Below are positions 1 to 9,265 of a stretch of 64,000 nucleotides of DNA, piece by piece. The DNA comes from Dissulfurimicrobium hydrothermale (GTDB lineage Bacteria > Desulfobacterota > Dissulfuribacteria > Dissulfuribacterales > Sh68): the NCBI RefSeq assembly GCF_022026155.1, contig NZ_CP085041.1, positions 528,306 to 592,305 of the forward strand. Direction: 5' to 3'. The notes under the pieces are model-generated. The model was not told the DNA's origin. It saw only the letters and a program-made list of their open reading frames with translations, and did no database searches. The stretch's first letter is position 1. The number at the start of each line of letters is the position of its first letter. The position numbers and the translations under genes are program-made.

Positions 1-412
1 CAATCTCACCGTCCTTTCTTCCCATGACGACTATGGAGGTGAATTCGGGTATATGCCAGTATTCCTTCCAGGAGGTTATGGATGCAAATGCGTCGCTGCC
101 GAGGATGAAATAGAATTCCTTGTCAGGGTGTAGGCCGCTCAATTCCCTCAAGGTGTCGATGGAGTATGATGGCCCGTTTCTTTTTGCCTCTATGTCGAGG
201 ACCTTGAAATAATCGACGCCATTTACCGCAAGCCTCGTCATGGCAAGTCGATGGTGAAAAGGAGTGATGTCTCCCGTATCTTTGTGAGGTGGGTAAGCTG
301 TTGGAATGAACCATATTTCGTCAAGACCGAACGCCTCTCGCACCTCCTCCGCAGACCTCAGGTGGCCATAGTGGATGGGGTCGAAGGTCCCCCCGAACAA
401 TCCTATGTGCAT
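1..412 (-). CDS. nadD: Nicotinate-nucleotide adenylyltransferase, 3' part beyond the edge
   Basis: Joins nicotinate mononucleotide and ATP to give deamido-NAD in cytoplasmic NAD synthesis. The first 137 residues are visible. They open with MHIGLFGGTFDPIHYGH, the nucleotidyltransferase signature GGTFDPIHxGH that binds ATP, and later show PPHK and FILGSDAF, both typical of NadD. The ATG at 412 is fixed by an in-frame TAA two codons upstream. It lies 27 nt beyond the proA stop, so it is the last visible gene of the obg-proB-proA-nadD unit, a common order in this group. The gene runs off the left edge, so the C-terminal ISTRSTxxR-type motif cannot be checked. Confidence 0.93.
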   Translation of the reverse strand, partial: MHIGLFGGTFDPIHYGHLRSAEEVREAFGLDEIWFIPTAYPPHKDTGDITPFHHRLAMTRLAVNGVDYFKVLDIEAKRNGPSYSIDTLRELSGLHPDKEFYFILGSDAFASITSWKEYWHIPEFTSIVVMGRKDGEI

Positions 413-439
413 GTGTTACCCCGCGGGACGGTCTTCAAG

Positions 440-1699
440 TCAGATCCTTATCTGGCCGCAGCCGTAGGCTATGAATTTTTGGGTGGTAAGCTCTTCAAGA
501 CCCATAGGGCCGTAAGCATGGAGCTTCGATGTGCTGATCCCTATCTCTGCACCGAGTCCGAGCTCCCCTCCGTCGTTGAAGCGTGTGGAGGCATTTACCA
601 GTACGAGTGATGCATCCACCTCGTCAAGAAACCTCCTTGCCCGTTCGTAGTCCTTGGTGATAATGGCCTCCGTGTGGTTCGACCCGTAGCGGGCGATGTA
701 ATCTAGGGCCTCATCCATGTTATCCACCACCCTTACAGCAAGTATCAGGTCCAGAAACTCTGTCCCCCAGTCTGAGTCAGCGGCAGGCCTGGCATACGGT
801 ACAAGACTGCATGTGCGTGTGCAGCCTCTGATCTCCACGCCAGCCTTTTTGAAATCCTCTGCCATTGCGGGTAAAAAGGTATCGGCCACGCCTTTATGGA
901 CAAGCAGGCCCTCCATTGCGTTGCATACGCCCGGCCTCTGGACCTTTGCGTTTAGACATATCTTCCTGGCCATCTCGATGTCCGATGGGTCGTCAACATA
1001 TATATGACAGACGCCTTTGTAGTGTTTGAGCACTGGAATGCGTGAGTTTTCTGTTATAAACCGTATGAGCCCCTCGCCTCCACGTGGAATCACAAGGTCT
1101 ATCTCACCTTCTTTTTTCAGGAGTTCAGTCACGGCCTCTCTATCCGTGGTCGGGACCACCTGCACCGCCCCTTCCGGTGCACTGTTGCCCTTAAGGACCT
1201 CTTTTAATATTGAGGCAAGGGCTAGGTTTGAGTGTATGGCGTCGGAGCCACCGCGCAAGATTATTGCGTTTCCGGACTTGAGACAGAGCCCAGCCGCATC
1301 TATGGTGACATTTGGGCGGGATTCATATATCATGAGGATCACCCCTATCGGTATCCGGACCTTGCCCACCAGTAGGCCGTTCGGCCTCTTCCACATGCCG
1401 GTAACCGCCCCTACCGGGTCGGCAAGGGCCGCTACCTCTTTCAGGCCTCTTATCATGGAGTCGATGACCTTGTCGGAGAGCTTTAGCCTGTCGATGAAGG
1501 CCGTTGAAACCCCCTTTTCTTTTGCCACCTCAAGGTCCTTCGCGTTTTCCTCCTTCAGTTGCCCGCGTCTGTCGTCCAGAAGTCCTGCCGTCTCAAGAAG
1601 GAGTTTATTTTTTGTCGCGGTCGATAGTCTTGCAATTCCACGTGCCGCCTTTCTAGCGTCGGCGGTCATCCTGGCGATCAGGCCTTGTATGTCTTTCAT
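440..1699 (-). CDS. proA: Gamma-glutamyl phosphate reductase
   Basis: Second step of proline synthesis: NADPH-dependent reduction of glutamyl-5-phosphate to the semialdehyde, in the cytoplasm. The 419-residue length is usual. It has the aldehyde-dehydrogenase fold with the catalytic cysteine in [12 protein letters not shown] and the nucleotide-binding segment [12 protein letters not shown]. The ATG at 1699 is preceded by AGGAGGTAAC; a longer reading from 1729 would start inside the end of proB and has no ribosome site. It begins 16 nt after the proB stop and ends just before nadD, so proB and proA, which work as a channelled pair, are cotranscribed. Confidence 0.96.
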   Translation of the reverse strand: MKDIQGLIARMTADARKAARGIARLSTATKNKLLLETAGLLDDRRGQLKEENAKDLEVAKEKGVSTAFIDRLKLSDKVIDSMIRGLKEVAALADPVGAVTGMWKRPNGLLVGKVRIPIGVILMIYESRPNVTIDAAGLCLKSGNAIILRGGSDAIHSNLALASILKEVLKGNSAPEGAVQVVPTTDREAVTELLKKEGEIDLVIPRGGEGLIRFITENSRIPVLKHYKGVCHIYVDDPSDIEMARKICLNAKVQRPGVCNAMEGLLVHKGVADTFLPAMAEDFKKAGVEIRGCTRTCSLVPYARPAADSDWGTEFLDLILAVRVVDNMDEALDYIARYGSNHTEAIITKDYERARRFLDEVDASLVLVNASTRFNDGGELGLGAEIGISTSKLHAYGPMGLEELTTQKFIAYGCGQIRI

Positions 1700-1715
1700 G
1701 GTTACCTCCTTGATT

Positions 1716-2837
1716 TCATAATACCACAAGGTTGTCCCTGTGGATCACCTCATCGGTCCCATTTTGTCCGGTTATGCCGCATATCTCTTTGCTCCTGCAC
1801 CCTATGATCTTCAACAGGTCGCCAGAGCCGTAATTGCATATACCGATGGCGATATCTCTCCCCGTCTGATCCCTGCATATTACACAGGCCCCTGCGGCGA
1901 ATCCGCCCTCTACGGCCTCTATCCCTACGGGCAGGAGGCTCTTGCCTTGTTCGAGTATGGCCATGACCGCGCCGTTGTCAAGCCAAATCACGCCTTCCCT
2001 GGGCAAGGCAAGCGCGATCCACGGTTTCCGCCCATATATCCTGCGCCGTCTCTGTGGTTTGAAAAGCGTACCGACCTCTTCGCCTGCAAAGAGCCGCTCC
2101 AGGACATCTGGCGTCCTGCCGCCGGCAACTATCATGGGGATGCCGCAGGCGGTGACTATCCGCGCGGCCTCGAGCTTGGATCGCATGCCGCCCCTGCCGG
2201 CCCTTCCCGGACTCGAGCCGGCCAGCCGGAGGATGTCGTCATCGACCCGTTCCACCACTTTGATGGGCCTGGCGTCCATGCTTTTTCGCGGGTCTCTGTC
2301 GTAAAGACCATCTATGTCGCTCAGGCATATAAGGAGATCGGCCTCCATAAGGTTTACCACAAGGGCGGCTAATGCATCGTTGTCCGTAAATTGGAGCTCT
2401 TCAGTGGCCATCGTGTCGTTTTCGTTTATAATAGGGAGCACCTCCCATTTGAGCAGGGTTTTCAGCGTATTTCTTGCATTAAGATACCTGGGCCTAGAGA
2501 CCAGGGCGTCTCTAGTCAGGAGGACCTGGGCCACAGGTATCCCAAAGCGGTCGAAGGCCTCCTCGTATGCGTGCATAAGTCTGCCTTGGCCTACCGCGGC
2601 GAGCGCCTGCTTTTCAGGGATAGTCTTTGAGGCTCTGTGCATCGGGAGTCTGCCCCTGCCTGCGGCTACCGCACCAGACGAGACCAGCACCACCTTGCGC
2701 CCCATGGATGTTATATGCGCCAGTCCTCGGCTGACAGCGGCGATCATGGAGGTGTCAAGGCCGTTTTCATCAGCAATGACCGCACTTCCGGCCTTGATGA
2801 CTATTTTTTTTGCCGTTTCAATGTATCTTTTTTGCAT
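1716..2837 (-). CDS. proB: Glutamate 5-kinase with PUA domain
   Basis: First committed step of proline synthesis: phosphorylates glutamate with ATP. 373 residues: amino-acid kinase domain at about 8-260 ([47 protein letters not shown]) and a C-terminal PUA domain at about 280-365, as in the long E. coli-type enzyme. Proline feedback normally acts on the kinase domain. The ATG at 2837 has only a weak ribosome site, which suggests coupling to the upstream obg, whose stop is 29 nt away. The product is passed to ProA, encoded next. Confidence 0.95.
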   Translation of the reverse strand: MQKRYIETAKKIVIKAGSAVIADENGLDTSMIAAVSRGLAHITSMGRKVVLVSSGAVAAGRGRLPMHRASKTIPEKQALAAVGQGRLMHAYEEAFDRFGIPVAQVLLTRDALVSRPRYLNARNTLKTLLKWEVLPIINENDTMATEELQFTDNDALAALVVNLMEADLLICLSDIDGLYDRDPRKSMDARPIKVVERVDDDILRLAGSSPGRAGRGGMRSKLEAARIVTACGIPMIVAGGRTPDVLERLFAGEEVGTLFKPQRRRRIYGRKPWIALALPREGVIWLDNGAVMAILEQGKSLLPVGIEAVEGGFAAGACVICRDQTGRDIAIGICNYGSGDLLKIIGCRSKEICGITGQNGTDEVIHRDNLVVL

Positions 2838-2866
2838 ATTTTGGCGTCCAGTTTCTTGTTTCTATA

Positions 2867-3913
2867 TCATCCTGCCGTAGAAGCCAGTATGGGGGTTTGT
2901 GCCACATTGGATCCGTCTCCCATCGTGGTCGGACGGCTCATGTTGTAGAGTATCTCCAGGAGCTCTGGGATGCCTGTGCCTGTCAATGCCGATATGAAAC
3001 AGGGCGCCTTCGTCTTAGGAGAAAAGGTCTTTTTGAGTCTTTCTATCATATCCCGATCCAACATGTCGGTCTTATTCAACGCGATCAAGAACGGTTTTTC
3101 CGTTAGGGCCTTGCGATACCTCTCCATCTCGCTTCTTACCATTTCGAATTCTTCAAAGGGGTTTTCGCCTGAGGCATCGATTACAAACAGGATTACCTTT
3201 GTCCTCTCGATATGGCGTAGAAAATCGATACCCATACCCGCTCCAAGGTGCGCCCCCTCAATCAGACCAGGGATGTCGGCAGCAACCATGGTGCGGCCGT
3301 CTGAGAGATTTATCACGCCGAGGTTCGGTACAAGGGTTGTGAATGGATAGCCTGCTATCTTGGGTCTCGCGGCCGATATCCTGGAAAGGAGGGTGGATTT
3401 GCCCGCATTCGGTACACCGACCAGCCCTATATCCGCAAGGAGTTTGAGTTCAAGCGCAAGGTCTCTTTCCTCGCCTTTAAGTCCTGGCTGGGCGTATCTC
3501 GGGGTCTGTCTCATGGCCGAGACGAAGCGGCTGTTTCCAAGACCGCCCTTGCCGCCCCTGGCTGCGATCCATTCTTCGCCCGGATTGGTAAGGTCAGCAA
3601 GTACGGCCCCTGTTTCAAGGTCTTTTATGACCGTGCCGGGCGGGACCTCTATGATAAGGTCGTGGCCCGTCTTGCCGTGTTGGTTCTTTCCTCGGCCCGC
3701 CTTGCCGTCTTCGGCCTTGAAGACGCGTCTGTGTCTGAAACGCTGGAGGGTGTTCAGGCCGTTCTTTACACGAAAGACCACGTTCCCGCCCTTGCCGCCG
3801 TCTCCTCCGTCAGGTCCGCCTTTCGGGACATATCTCTCTCTCCTGAAGCTGACGCAACCCCTGCCGCCGTCGCCGGCCTTTATGTGTATCTCCGCCTGAT
3901 CAATAAAGTTCAT
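2867..3913 (-). CDS. obg: GTPase Obg/CgtA
   Basis: Conserved GTPase of late 50S ribosome assembly and stress response. 348 residues: glycine-rich Obg fold at 1-158 (FIDQAEIHIKAGDGGRGC, GGDGGKGG repeats), then the G domain with the Walker A segment GVPNAGKSTLL, the switch DIPGLIEGAHLGAGMG and the NKTD specificity motif. The C-terminal OCT extension is short or absent. The start at 3913 (MNFIDQAEIH) matches the family; a longer reading from 3997 adds 28 residues without a family match and would overlap the divergent EAL gene. First gene of the unit leading to nadD. The usual rplU-rpmA neighbours are not upstream. Confidence 0.95.
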   Translation of the reverse strand: MNFIDQAEIHIKAGDGGRGCVSFRRERYVPKGGPDGGDGGKGGNVVFRVKNGLNTLQRFRHRRVFKAEDGKAGRGKNQHGKTGHDLIIEVPPGTVIKDLETGAVLADLTNPGEEWIAARGGKGGLGNSRFVSAMRQTPRYAQPGLKGEERDLALELKLLADIGLVGVPNAGKSTLLSRISAARPKIAGYPFTTLVPNLGVINLSDGRTMVAADIPGLIEGAHLGAGMGIDFLRHIERTKVILFVIDASGENPFEEFEMVRSEMERYRKALTEKPFLIALNKTDMLDRDMIERLKKTFSPKTKAPCFISALTGTGIPELLEILYNMSRPTTMGDGSNVAQTPILASTAG

Positions 3914-3997
3914 GGTTTTCCGTCCATCTGTGTCGATTTGACTTATACATGGTATTAAACTAATTTTAAAGTCAATAGTACAGGCCTGCGTGAACAT

Positions 3998-5227
3998 ATG
4001 GAAATATATGTAGGCAGACAGCCTATATTGAATTCAGACCGGGAAACGGTCGCATATGAGCTCCTCTACCGCTCAGGGGAGAAAAATGCATTTCCAGGTA
4101 TGGACGGCACCGCCGCCACATCCAATCTTATCAATAACGCCTTCTATTCCATGGATATTAATGAGATAGTGGGCGGGAAGCGCCTGTTTGTCAATTTCAC
4201 GCGGGAACTACTCTTGAGCGGGCCCCCGATGCTTGACCCCAATAAGGTCGTGATAGAAATACTTGAGGACGTCCTGGTTGACGAAGCGCTGATTCAGGCC
4301 TTAAAGGCCCTGACCCATAAGGGTTTCAAGCTGGCGCTCGACGACTTTGTCCTTAATGAGGCGTCAAGACCGCTTATCCCCCTGGCCGATTATATTAAGG
4401 TGGACTGGCGCGCCAGCTCCAAAGAGGAGACAGGGGGAATAATAGATGCGGCGAGGCAGGCCGCAACAGGCCGCAATATCAAGCTCCTTGCCGAAAAGAT
4501 CGAGACCTATGAAGAATTCAGACAGGCCTTGAACCTTGGTTTTACATGTTTTCAGGGTTATTTCTTCGCCAGACCCTCTGTCATCAAGGGCAAGGATCTA
4601 TCGCCCGGCGTCTGGTCCATGTTAAGACTCATGACCGCGGTACAGGGGAACCACCTTGACATAAATGAGATATCCGACATTATTACCAAAGACCCGGCGC
4701 TGTGCTACAAACTCCTTAAGGTCGTAAACGTGGCCGCCGTGGGCCTCAGGCAGCCGGTGTCATCTGTCAAGCAGGCCATAGTTTTGTTGGGCGAGATAGA
4801 GATCAGGAGGTGGATATCCGTCCTTCTCCTGGCCCATTTGTCCGCGGATAAACCCACGGAGCTCATGAAGACCGCATGTGTCCGCGCATCCTTTGGAGAA
4901 AGGCTTGCAAAGGCCGCGGGACAGGCCGATTTGGCGTCAAATGCCTTTTTCATGGGGCTTTTTTCCCTGATGGATGCGGTGCTTGAAAGGCCGATCGAAA
5001 AGATATTAAAGCCCCTGCCCGTGGCCCCTGCGGTAAGCCGCGCGCTGATTGACAGCAAGGGCCCCCTCGCCCCGTATCTTGAATTCATGCTTGCCTATGA
5101 ACAGGGACATCTTTATGATATGGCAAGACTGATGGATGCATTGAGAATCAACGACGAGACAGCAATCAGGTGTTACCTTGAGGCTGTAAAATGGGCCGAT
5201 GAGGGCGGTGCGGCAGCTGCAGGTTAG
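3998..5227 (+). CDS. EAL-HDOD (YuxH-type) signalling protein
   Basis: 409-residue two-domain protein: an N-terminal EAL-type domain (about 1-200) and a C-terminal HDOD domain (about 205-405). The EAL signature is degenerate: YELLYR replaces E-A-L-x-R, but LFVNF, VIEILED, LALDDF, YIKVDW, LLAEKIE and FQGYFFARP align with the metal- and c-di-GMP-binding segments of the family, so binding or weak hydrolysis cannot be excluded. HDOD domains are HD-like folds often without activity that act as protein-interaction modules in signalling. The next gene, 11 nt downstream, is a diguanylate cyclase, so the pair probably forms a c-di-GMP module. Divergent from obg with an 84-bp gap. Confidence 0.88.
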   Translation: MEIYVGRQPILNSDRETVAYELLYRSGEKNAFPGMDGTAATSNLINNAFYSMDINEIVGGKRLFVNFTRELLLSGPPMLDPNKVVIEILEDVLVDEALIQALKALTHKGFKLALDDFVLNEASRPLIPLADYIKVDWRASSKEETGGIIDAARQAATGRNIKLLAEKIETYEEFRQALNLGFTCFQGYFFARPSVIKGKDLSPGVWSMLRLMTAVQGNHLDINEISDIITKDPALCYKLLKVVNVAAVGLRQPVSSVKQAIVLLGEIEIRRWISVLLLAHLSADKPTELMKTACVRASFGERLAKAAGQADLASNAFFMGLFSLMDAVLERPIEKILKPLPVAPAVSRALIDSKGPLAPYLEFMLAYEQGHLYDMARLMDALRINDETAIRCYLEAVKWADEGGAAAAG

Positions 5228-5238
5228 GGGGGGGTAAT

Positions 5239-6588
5239 ATGCGCATAACCCACAGGGTGTTTACTGACCTTGCCATCTGGATGACAGGTTTTGGGCTTTT
5301 GATGGGCGTTGTATTCCCGTTTTTTGTGCTTTTAATGGGTATCCCATCTGAGTTTGTGATGAAACCCTGGTTTTTTGCAACCTGTATGATCGCAGGGCTC
5401 CTGGTCGGTGCGGCCAATATCTGGCTTGCCAAGGCGATAGTAGGAAAACGGCTTCGCATCCTTGCAGACCGCATGAACTACGTAAAGACCAACCTTCTTG
5501 AGATAGCCAATCAGGGCGACATGGAGAAATGCACGCCTGAAAACTGCTTCATAGAAGGGGATTCTGATGACGAGATAGGCGAGAGCGCCCGTGCATTTAA
5601 CCGCCTTGTGCAGGCCCTTGCCGACTCTTTCAGGGATGTCTTTGCGGTCCGCATGTTCACCGAGATGCTGACAAGCCACCTGCACCTTGAAAAACTGGCT
5701 GACAAGGCCATCGAACAGCTCATCCAGCATACAAACGCCAATGCAGGGGCTGTCCTGATAGAAGAAAACGGGGAATTGCGGGTGGCCGCCTCCATCGGCA
5801 TAAAAAATCCGGCAAGGCTTGCGGAAAATGACCATGTAAAGCGGGCGTTTGATACAAAGGTAGGTAAAAGGCTGACCTTGCCGACGGGCATAGTGGTCGA
5901 GGGCGTGCTTGCGGAATTTAGGCCCAAAGAGACCTGTGTTGCGTCTATTGTATATAAGGGTGCTGCTATAGGCGTTATAGTGCTGGCAAGTGCGGCGGGT
6001 TTCATAACCGAGGAGATAAATAGGCTAGAGCTGTTTCGTCAAGGCCTTGCCCTTGCCCTTCACAATGCGCTCATCCATGACCGTCTCCAGAGGCTTGCGG
6101 CGATTGACCCGCTTACCGGCGTTTTCAACCGCAGGTTCGGCATGATAAGGTTTCATGAGGAATATGGCAGGGCGGTAAGGGCGAACATACAGCTGGGCGT
6201 TGTCATGTTCGACATAGACTGGTTCAAGAAGGTGAACGATACATATGGCCATATGATCGGCGACCGCGTCTTGATCATGGTCGCAAAGACCGCCCGTTCG
6301 GCCCTGCGGGAGGGGGATGTGCTCCTACGCTACGGCGGCGAGGAGTTCTTGGCCATATTACCTGCCGCATCAAGCGAGGACATAATGAAGATAGCGGAGA
6401 GGATGCGGCGTCTTGTGGAGGACCAGACTGTCAAGGCGGACGACACCGATATCAGGATCACAATAAGTGCAGGGGGCGTGTCTTTCCCTGAAACCGATGT
6501 AAGGGACGAGATGGATCTCATCAAGAAGGCGGACGAGGCCCTTTATATGGCCAAAAACACCGGCCGCAATCGCGTGGTCGTCCTTTAA
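5239..6588 (+). CDS. Membrane diguanylate cyclase with GAF and GGDEF domains
   Basis: Makes c-di-GMP from two GTP. 449 residues: two membrane spans at about 10-30 and 42-62 (LAIWMTGFGLLMGVVFPFF; WFFATCMIAGLLVGAANIWL), a HAMP-like linker with GDSDDEIGESARAFNRL, a GAF-like sensory domain at about 135-280 (EKLADKAIEQLIQHTNA) and a GGDEF domain at about 285-449. The active-site loop is RYGGEEF with its catalytic residues intact, and REGD five residues upstream is an RxxD inhibitory site, so product inhibition is expected. The start follows a GGGGGGG stretch at good spacing. Probably cotranscribed with the EAL-HDOD gene; it may respond to a cytoplasmic ligand through GAF. Confidence 0.93.
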   Translation: MRITHRVFTDLAIWMTGFGLLMGVVFPFFVLLMGIPSEFVMKPWFFATCMIAGLLVGAANIWLAKAIVGKRLRILADRMNYVKTNLLEIANQGDMEKCTPENCFIEGDSDDEIGESARAFNRLVQALADSFRDVFAVRMFTEMLTSHLHLEKLADKAIEQLIQHTNANAGAVLIEENGELRVAASIGIKNPARLAENDHVKRAFDTKVGKRLTLPTGIVVEGVLAEFRPKETCVASIVYKGAAIGVIVLASAAGFITEEINRLELFRQGLALALHNALIHDRLQRLAAIDPLTGVFNRRFGMIRFHEEYGRAVRANIQLGVVMFDIDWFKKVNDTYGHMIGDRVLIMVAKTARSALREGDVLLRYGGEEFLAILPAASSEDIMKIAERMRRLVEDQTVKADDTDIRITISAGGVSFPETDVRDEMDLIKKADEALYMAKNTGRNRVVVL

Positions 6589-6612
6589 AAATTTTCTTTT
6601 TTGCCCTTAACT

Positions 6613-6651
6613 AATCGTTTATTATCTGTTAATTAACCAGGTTAAACGATT
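6613..6651. promoter_or_regulatory. Nested inverted repeat, candidate operator
   Basis: A 9-bp inverted repeat AATCGTTTA (6613-6621) / TAAACGATT (6643-6651) surrounds a perfect 10-bp palindrome GTTAATTAAC (6628-6637). Both share almost the same centre, near 6632. It lies 21 bp before the CoADR-rhodanese start. The double symmetry fits a site for a dimeric regulator, but no cognate regulator gene is adjacent. Confidence 0.45.
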
Positions 6652-6671
6652 TAAAGGGGGCACAAAATAGT

Positions 6672-8384
6672 ATGAAGGTGGTAATCATAGGGGCGGTGGC
6701 CGCAGGACCAAAGGCTGCGAGTCGGCTAAAGAGGCTTGTTCCGGACGCCGACATAACGCTTGTGGATCAGGACGAACTCATCTCATACGGTGGCTGCGGT
6801 ATCCCGTATTTTGTAGGCGGGGATGTCTCTGACGAAAAGGAGCTCAGGTCCACGAGTTTTCATATGGTCAGGGACCCCTATTTTTTTCAGGAGGCCAAGG
6901 GCGTAACGACCCGTATAAAGACAAGGGCCGTGTCCATCGACAGGAAGGAAAGGCTCGTGCATGTAGAGGATGTGATCACTGGCGAAAAGGATGCGCTCTC
7001 GTATGACAAGTTGGTGTTGGCAACCGGCAGCAGGCCTAACATCCTGCCCATACCAGGGAGAGACCTCAAGGGGGTTTATGCCATAAGCGATCTCCACAAG
7101 GCCGTGGCAATAAAAAACGACCTTGCGGCCGGCAGGGTAAGGAGCGCGGTTATAATCGGGGGTGGGGCCATAGGGATAGAGATGGCAGAGGGTTTGGCAG
7201 ACCTCTGGGGTGTTGATACGACTATTGTGGAGTTTATGCCGCAGATACTGCCGAGGATAATCGGCCCGGATATGGCGGCCATGGTCCAGGAGCACCTGAA
7301 GGAAAGGGGCGTAAAGGTGCATACGCAGGAGGCCGCCAAGGAGTTTGTGGGCGGCGGAGACGGAAGGGTCGAAAGGGTCGTCACAAACAGACGTGAAATC
7401 GCTGCCGACCTGGTCGTCATGGCTGCCGGTGTACGTCCGCGCAGTGAGCTTGCAAGGGATGCCGGGCTTTTGGTCTCGCCCCAGGGTGCGATAATAGTAA
7501 ATCAGCACATGCAGACCTCGGATCCAGATATCTATGCTGCTGGAGACTGCGTCGAAATAAATCATCTCGTAACAGGCAGGAAGTTCTTTGCCCCACTTGG
7601 TTCTCTGGCAAACCGTCAGGGCAGGATCGTGGCGGACAACCTCGCGGGGATCCCAAGCGTCTTTCCTGGCTGTGTGGGGAGCTTTATCATGAAGGTCTTT
7701 GATGTCTGCGTGGGCTCGACAGGCATAAGCCTTGAGACCGCGCTTTCAGAGGGCTTTGATGCGGTGGAGGCGAAGTGTGTGCAGTCAGATCGCGCCCATT
7801 TTTTTCCGACACAGGCCCTCTTGTTCCTGAACATGGTCGTTGACAAGAGAAGCCGCAGGGTCCTTGGACTCCAAGGCCTTGGAAAGATGGGGGATGGGCT
7901 TTTGGCAAGGATCAATGCGGCCTGTGGGCTCATTGAGCGCAGGGCCTCCGTAGACGATTTTAGCACGCTTGAGCTCGCCTACGCCCCGCCTTTTTCAACT
8001 GCGGTTGATGTGCTGAATGCAGTGTCAAATGTGGCTGACAATTTGGTCTCTGACAGGCTCAAGACCGTCTCCATACAGGACTTTATGGCTTGGATGGAAG
8101 GCCGGACTGATCACCCTGATTGGATGGCGCTTGATTTAAGGCATCCGAAAGAGGCTGCACTGCTTGCCGAGAGATTTCCTGGCCGATGGATCGCCATGTC
8201 CTACGACAAGGTGAGGGGTGATTATCAGGCCCTTCCGAGGGGCAAGACCTTTATCCTGATATGCAATGCCGGAACGAGGTCCTATGAGACCCAGTGTTTT
8301 TTGAGATCGGTCGGCATCGACAGCTTGGTCCTTCCGTGGGGGCTGAATGGGATCGCAAGGCTTGGTGCAAAATGGCTGATATGA
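6672..8384 (+). CDS. CoA-disulfide reductase-like flavoprotein fused to rhodanese
   Basis: 570 residues. FAD/NAD(P)H pyridine-nucleotide disulfide oxidoreductase (about 1-450) fused to a C-terminal rhodanese domain (about 470-570). The FAD site is VVIIGAVAAGPKAASRLKR; the single redox cysteine is in SYGGCGIPYFVGG, the CoA-disulfide reductase motif rather than a CxxxxC pair; the NAD site is AVIIGGGAIGIEMAEG. The rhodanese loop CNAGTR has its catalytic cysteine. Characterised relatives reduce CoA disulfide, CoA persulfide or polysulfide with NAD(P)H, with the rhodanese passing sulfane sulfur. In a sulfur-metabolising anaerobe a persulfide or polysulfide reductase is the best reading; the substrate is inference. 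A DsbC-like gene follows. Confidence 0.9.
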   Translation: MKVVIIGAVAAGPKAASRLKRLVPDADITLVDQDELISYGGCGIPYFVGGDVSDEKELRSTSFHMVRDPYFFQEAKGVTTRIKTRAVSIDRKERLVHVEDVITGEKDALSYDKLVLATGSRPNILPIPGRDLKGVYAISDLHKAVAIKNDLAAGRVRSAVIIGGGAIGIEMAEGLADLWGVDTTIVEFMPQILPRIIGPDMAAMVQEHLKERGVKVHTQEAAKEFVGGGDGRVERVVTNRREIAADLVVMAAGVRPRSELARDAGLLVSPQGAIIVNQHMQTSDPDIYAAGDCVEINHLVTGRKFFAPLGSLANRQGRIVADNLAGIPSVFPGCVGSFIMKVFDVCVGSTGISLETALSEGFDAVEAKCVQSDRAHFFPTQALLFLNMVVDKRSRRVLGLQGLGKMGDGLLARINAACGLIERRASVDDFSTLELAYAPPFSTAVDVLNAVSNVADNLVSDRLKTVSIQDFMAWMEGRTDHPDWMALDLRHPKEAALLAERFPGRWIAMSYDKVRGDYQALPRGKTFILICNAGTRSYETQCFLRSVGIDSLVLPWGLNGIARLGAKWLI

Positions 8385-8493
8385 ATTAGTGAACTATCCC
8401 ATTTTATTATTATAAGTGCAACCTAGGCGGGCGCTTCGTTTTATGTTTAAGTTATGCAAAGGTCTTACAAATAAATCATTGCGGGAGATTGTT

Positions 8494-9240
8494 ATGAAAA
8501 AGATTGCCGTTACAGCAGCACTTTTTATCTTTTTGTCCATAACCGCTGGGCTTACCGACTTGTTTGCGGAGGTGGGTTGTCCGCAGCAGGAGGCCGTTCA
8601 AAAGGCCGTTTCGGAGATATTTAAAAAGACCAACATCAAGGTGGTCAAGATTTCGCCGAGCCAGGTACCTGGTCTCTGCGAGGTGCAGTTAAAGCTGAAC
8701 GAGCAGAAAGGGATCATCTATACCGATTCAAAGGGTGAATTTCTGGTGGCCGGCCAGCTATACAGGACATCTGACGGGACGAATATCACACAGCAAGCGG
8801 CCATGGAGCTCAATCGTTTTTCTGCTGCAGAGATGGAGCGCCTTTCGAGCCTTACGGCCTTCAAGATAGGCAAGGGTAAGGTCGTCTACCTTGTGACCGA
8901 CCCTCAGTGTCCCTATTGCAAAAAGGCAGAGGAGACAATCGTTCCTATGGCCCAGGCTGGGCAGCTGGAGTTGAGGGTCCTTTTGTTCCCGCTTCCGTTT
9001 CACCAAGGTGCAAAAGAGGAATCTATCTCTATTATATGCGACAATAAAGGCATCGAGGGCTTGAAATCTAGATACAGGTCGGAAAACCAGTGTGAGGCCG
9101 GTAAAAAAAAGGTGGAGGACACGATCGCATTCCTAAGCAAAAAGGGTATAACAGGTACGCCTACTTATATATTTCAGGATGGGCTCTTTCATTCTGGCGT
9201 CCTTTCAGCCGATGAATTAAAGAAGCATCTCGGAATATGA
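8494..9240 (+). CDS. DsbC-like periplasmic thiol-disulfide protein
   Basis: 248 residues beginning with a signal peptide (MKKIAVTAALFIFLSITAGL, cleavage probably near LFA-EVG). An N-terminal DsbC/DsbG-type dimerisation region (about 28-130) is followed by a thioredoxin fold with the active site DPQCPYC and the cis-proline segment GITGTPTYIF. Family members isomerise or reduce disulfides in exported proteins. The start at 8494 follows GCGGGAGATT; a longer reading from 8416 would bury the signal peptide. It follows the CoADR-rhodanese gene after 109 bp. No DsbD-type electron donor is in the window. Confidence 0.88.
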   Translation: MKKIAVTAALFIFLSITAGLTDLFAEVGCPQQEAVQKAVSEIFKKTNIKVVKISPSQVPGLCEVQLKLNEQKGIIYTDSKGEFLVAGQLYRTSDGTNITQQAAMELNRFSAAEMERLSSLTAFKIGKGKVVYLVTDPQCPYCKKAEETIVPMAQAGQLELRVLLFPLPFHQGAKEESISIICDNKGIEGLKSRYRSENQCEAGKKKVEDTIAFLSKKGITGTPTYIFQDGLFHSGVLSADELKKHLGI

Positions 9241-9265
9241 TATAAGCGGAGGTCAAGAGGCCGAT

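Noticed and set aside
1026-1721. 231-codon open frame opposite proA
   Set aside because: Antisense shadow of proA; Ser/Arg-rich translation typical of a reverse frame of a GC-rich gene.
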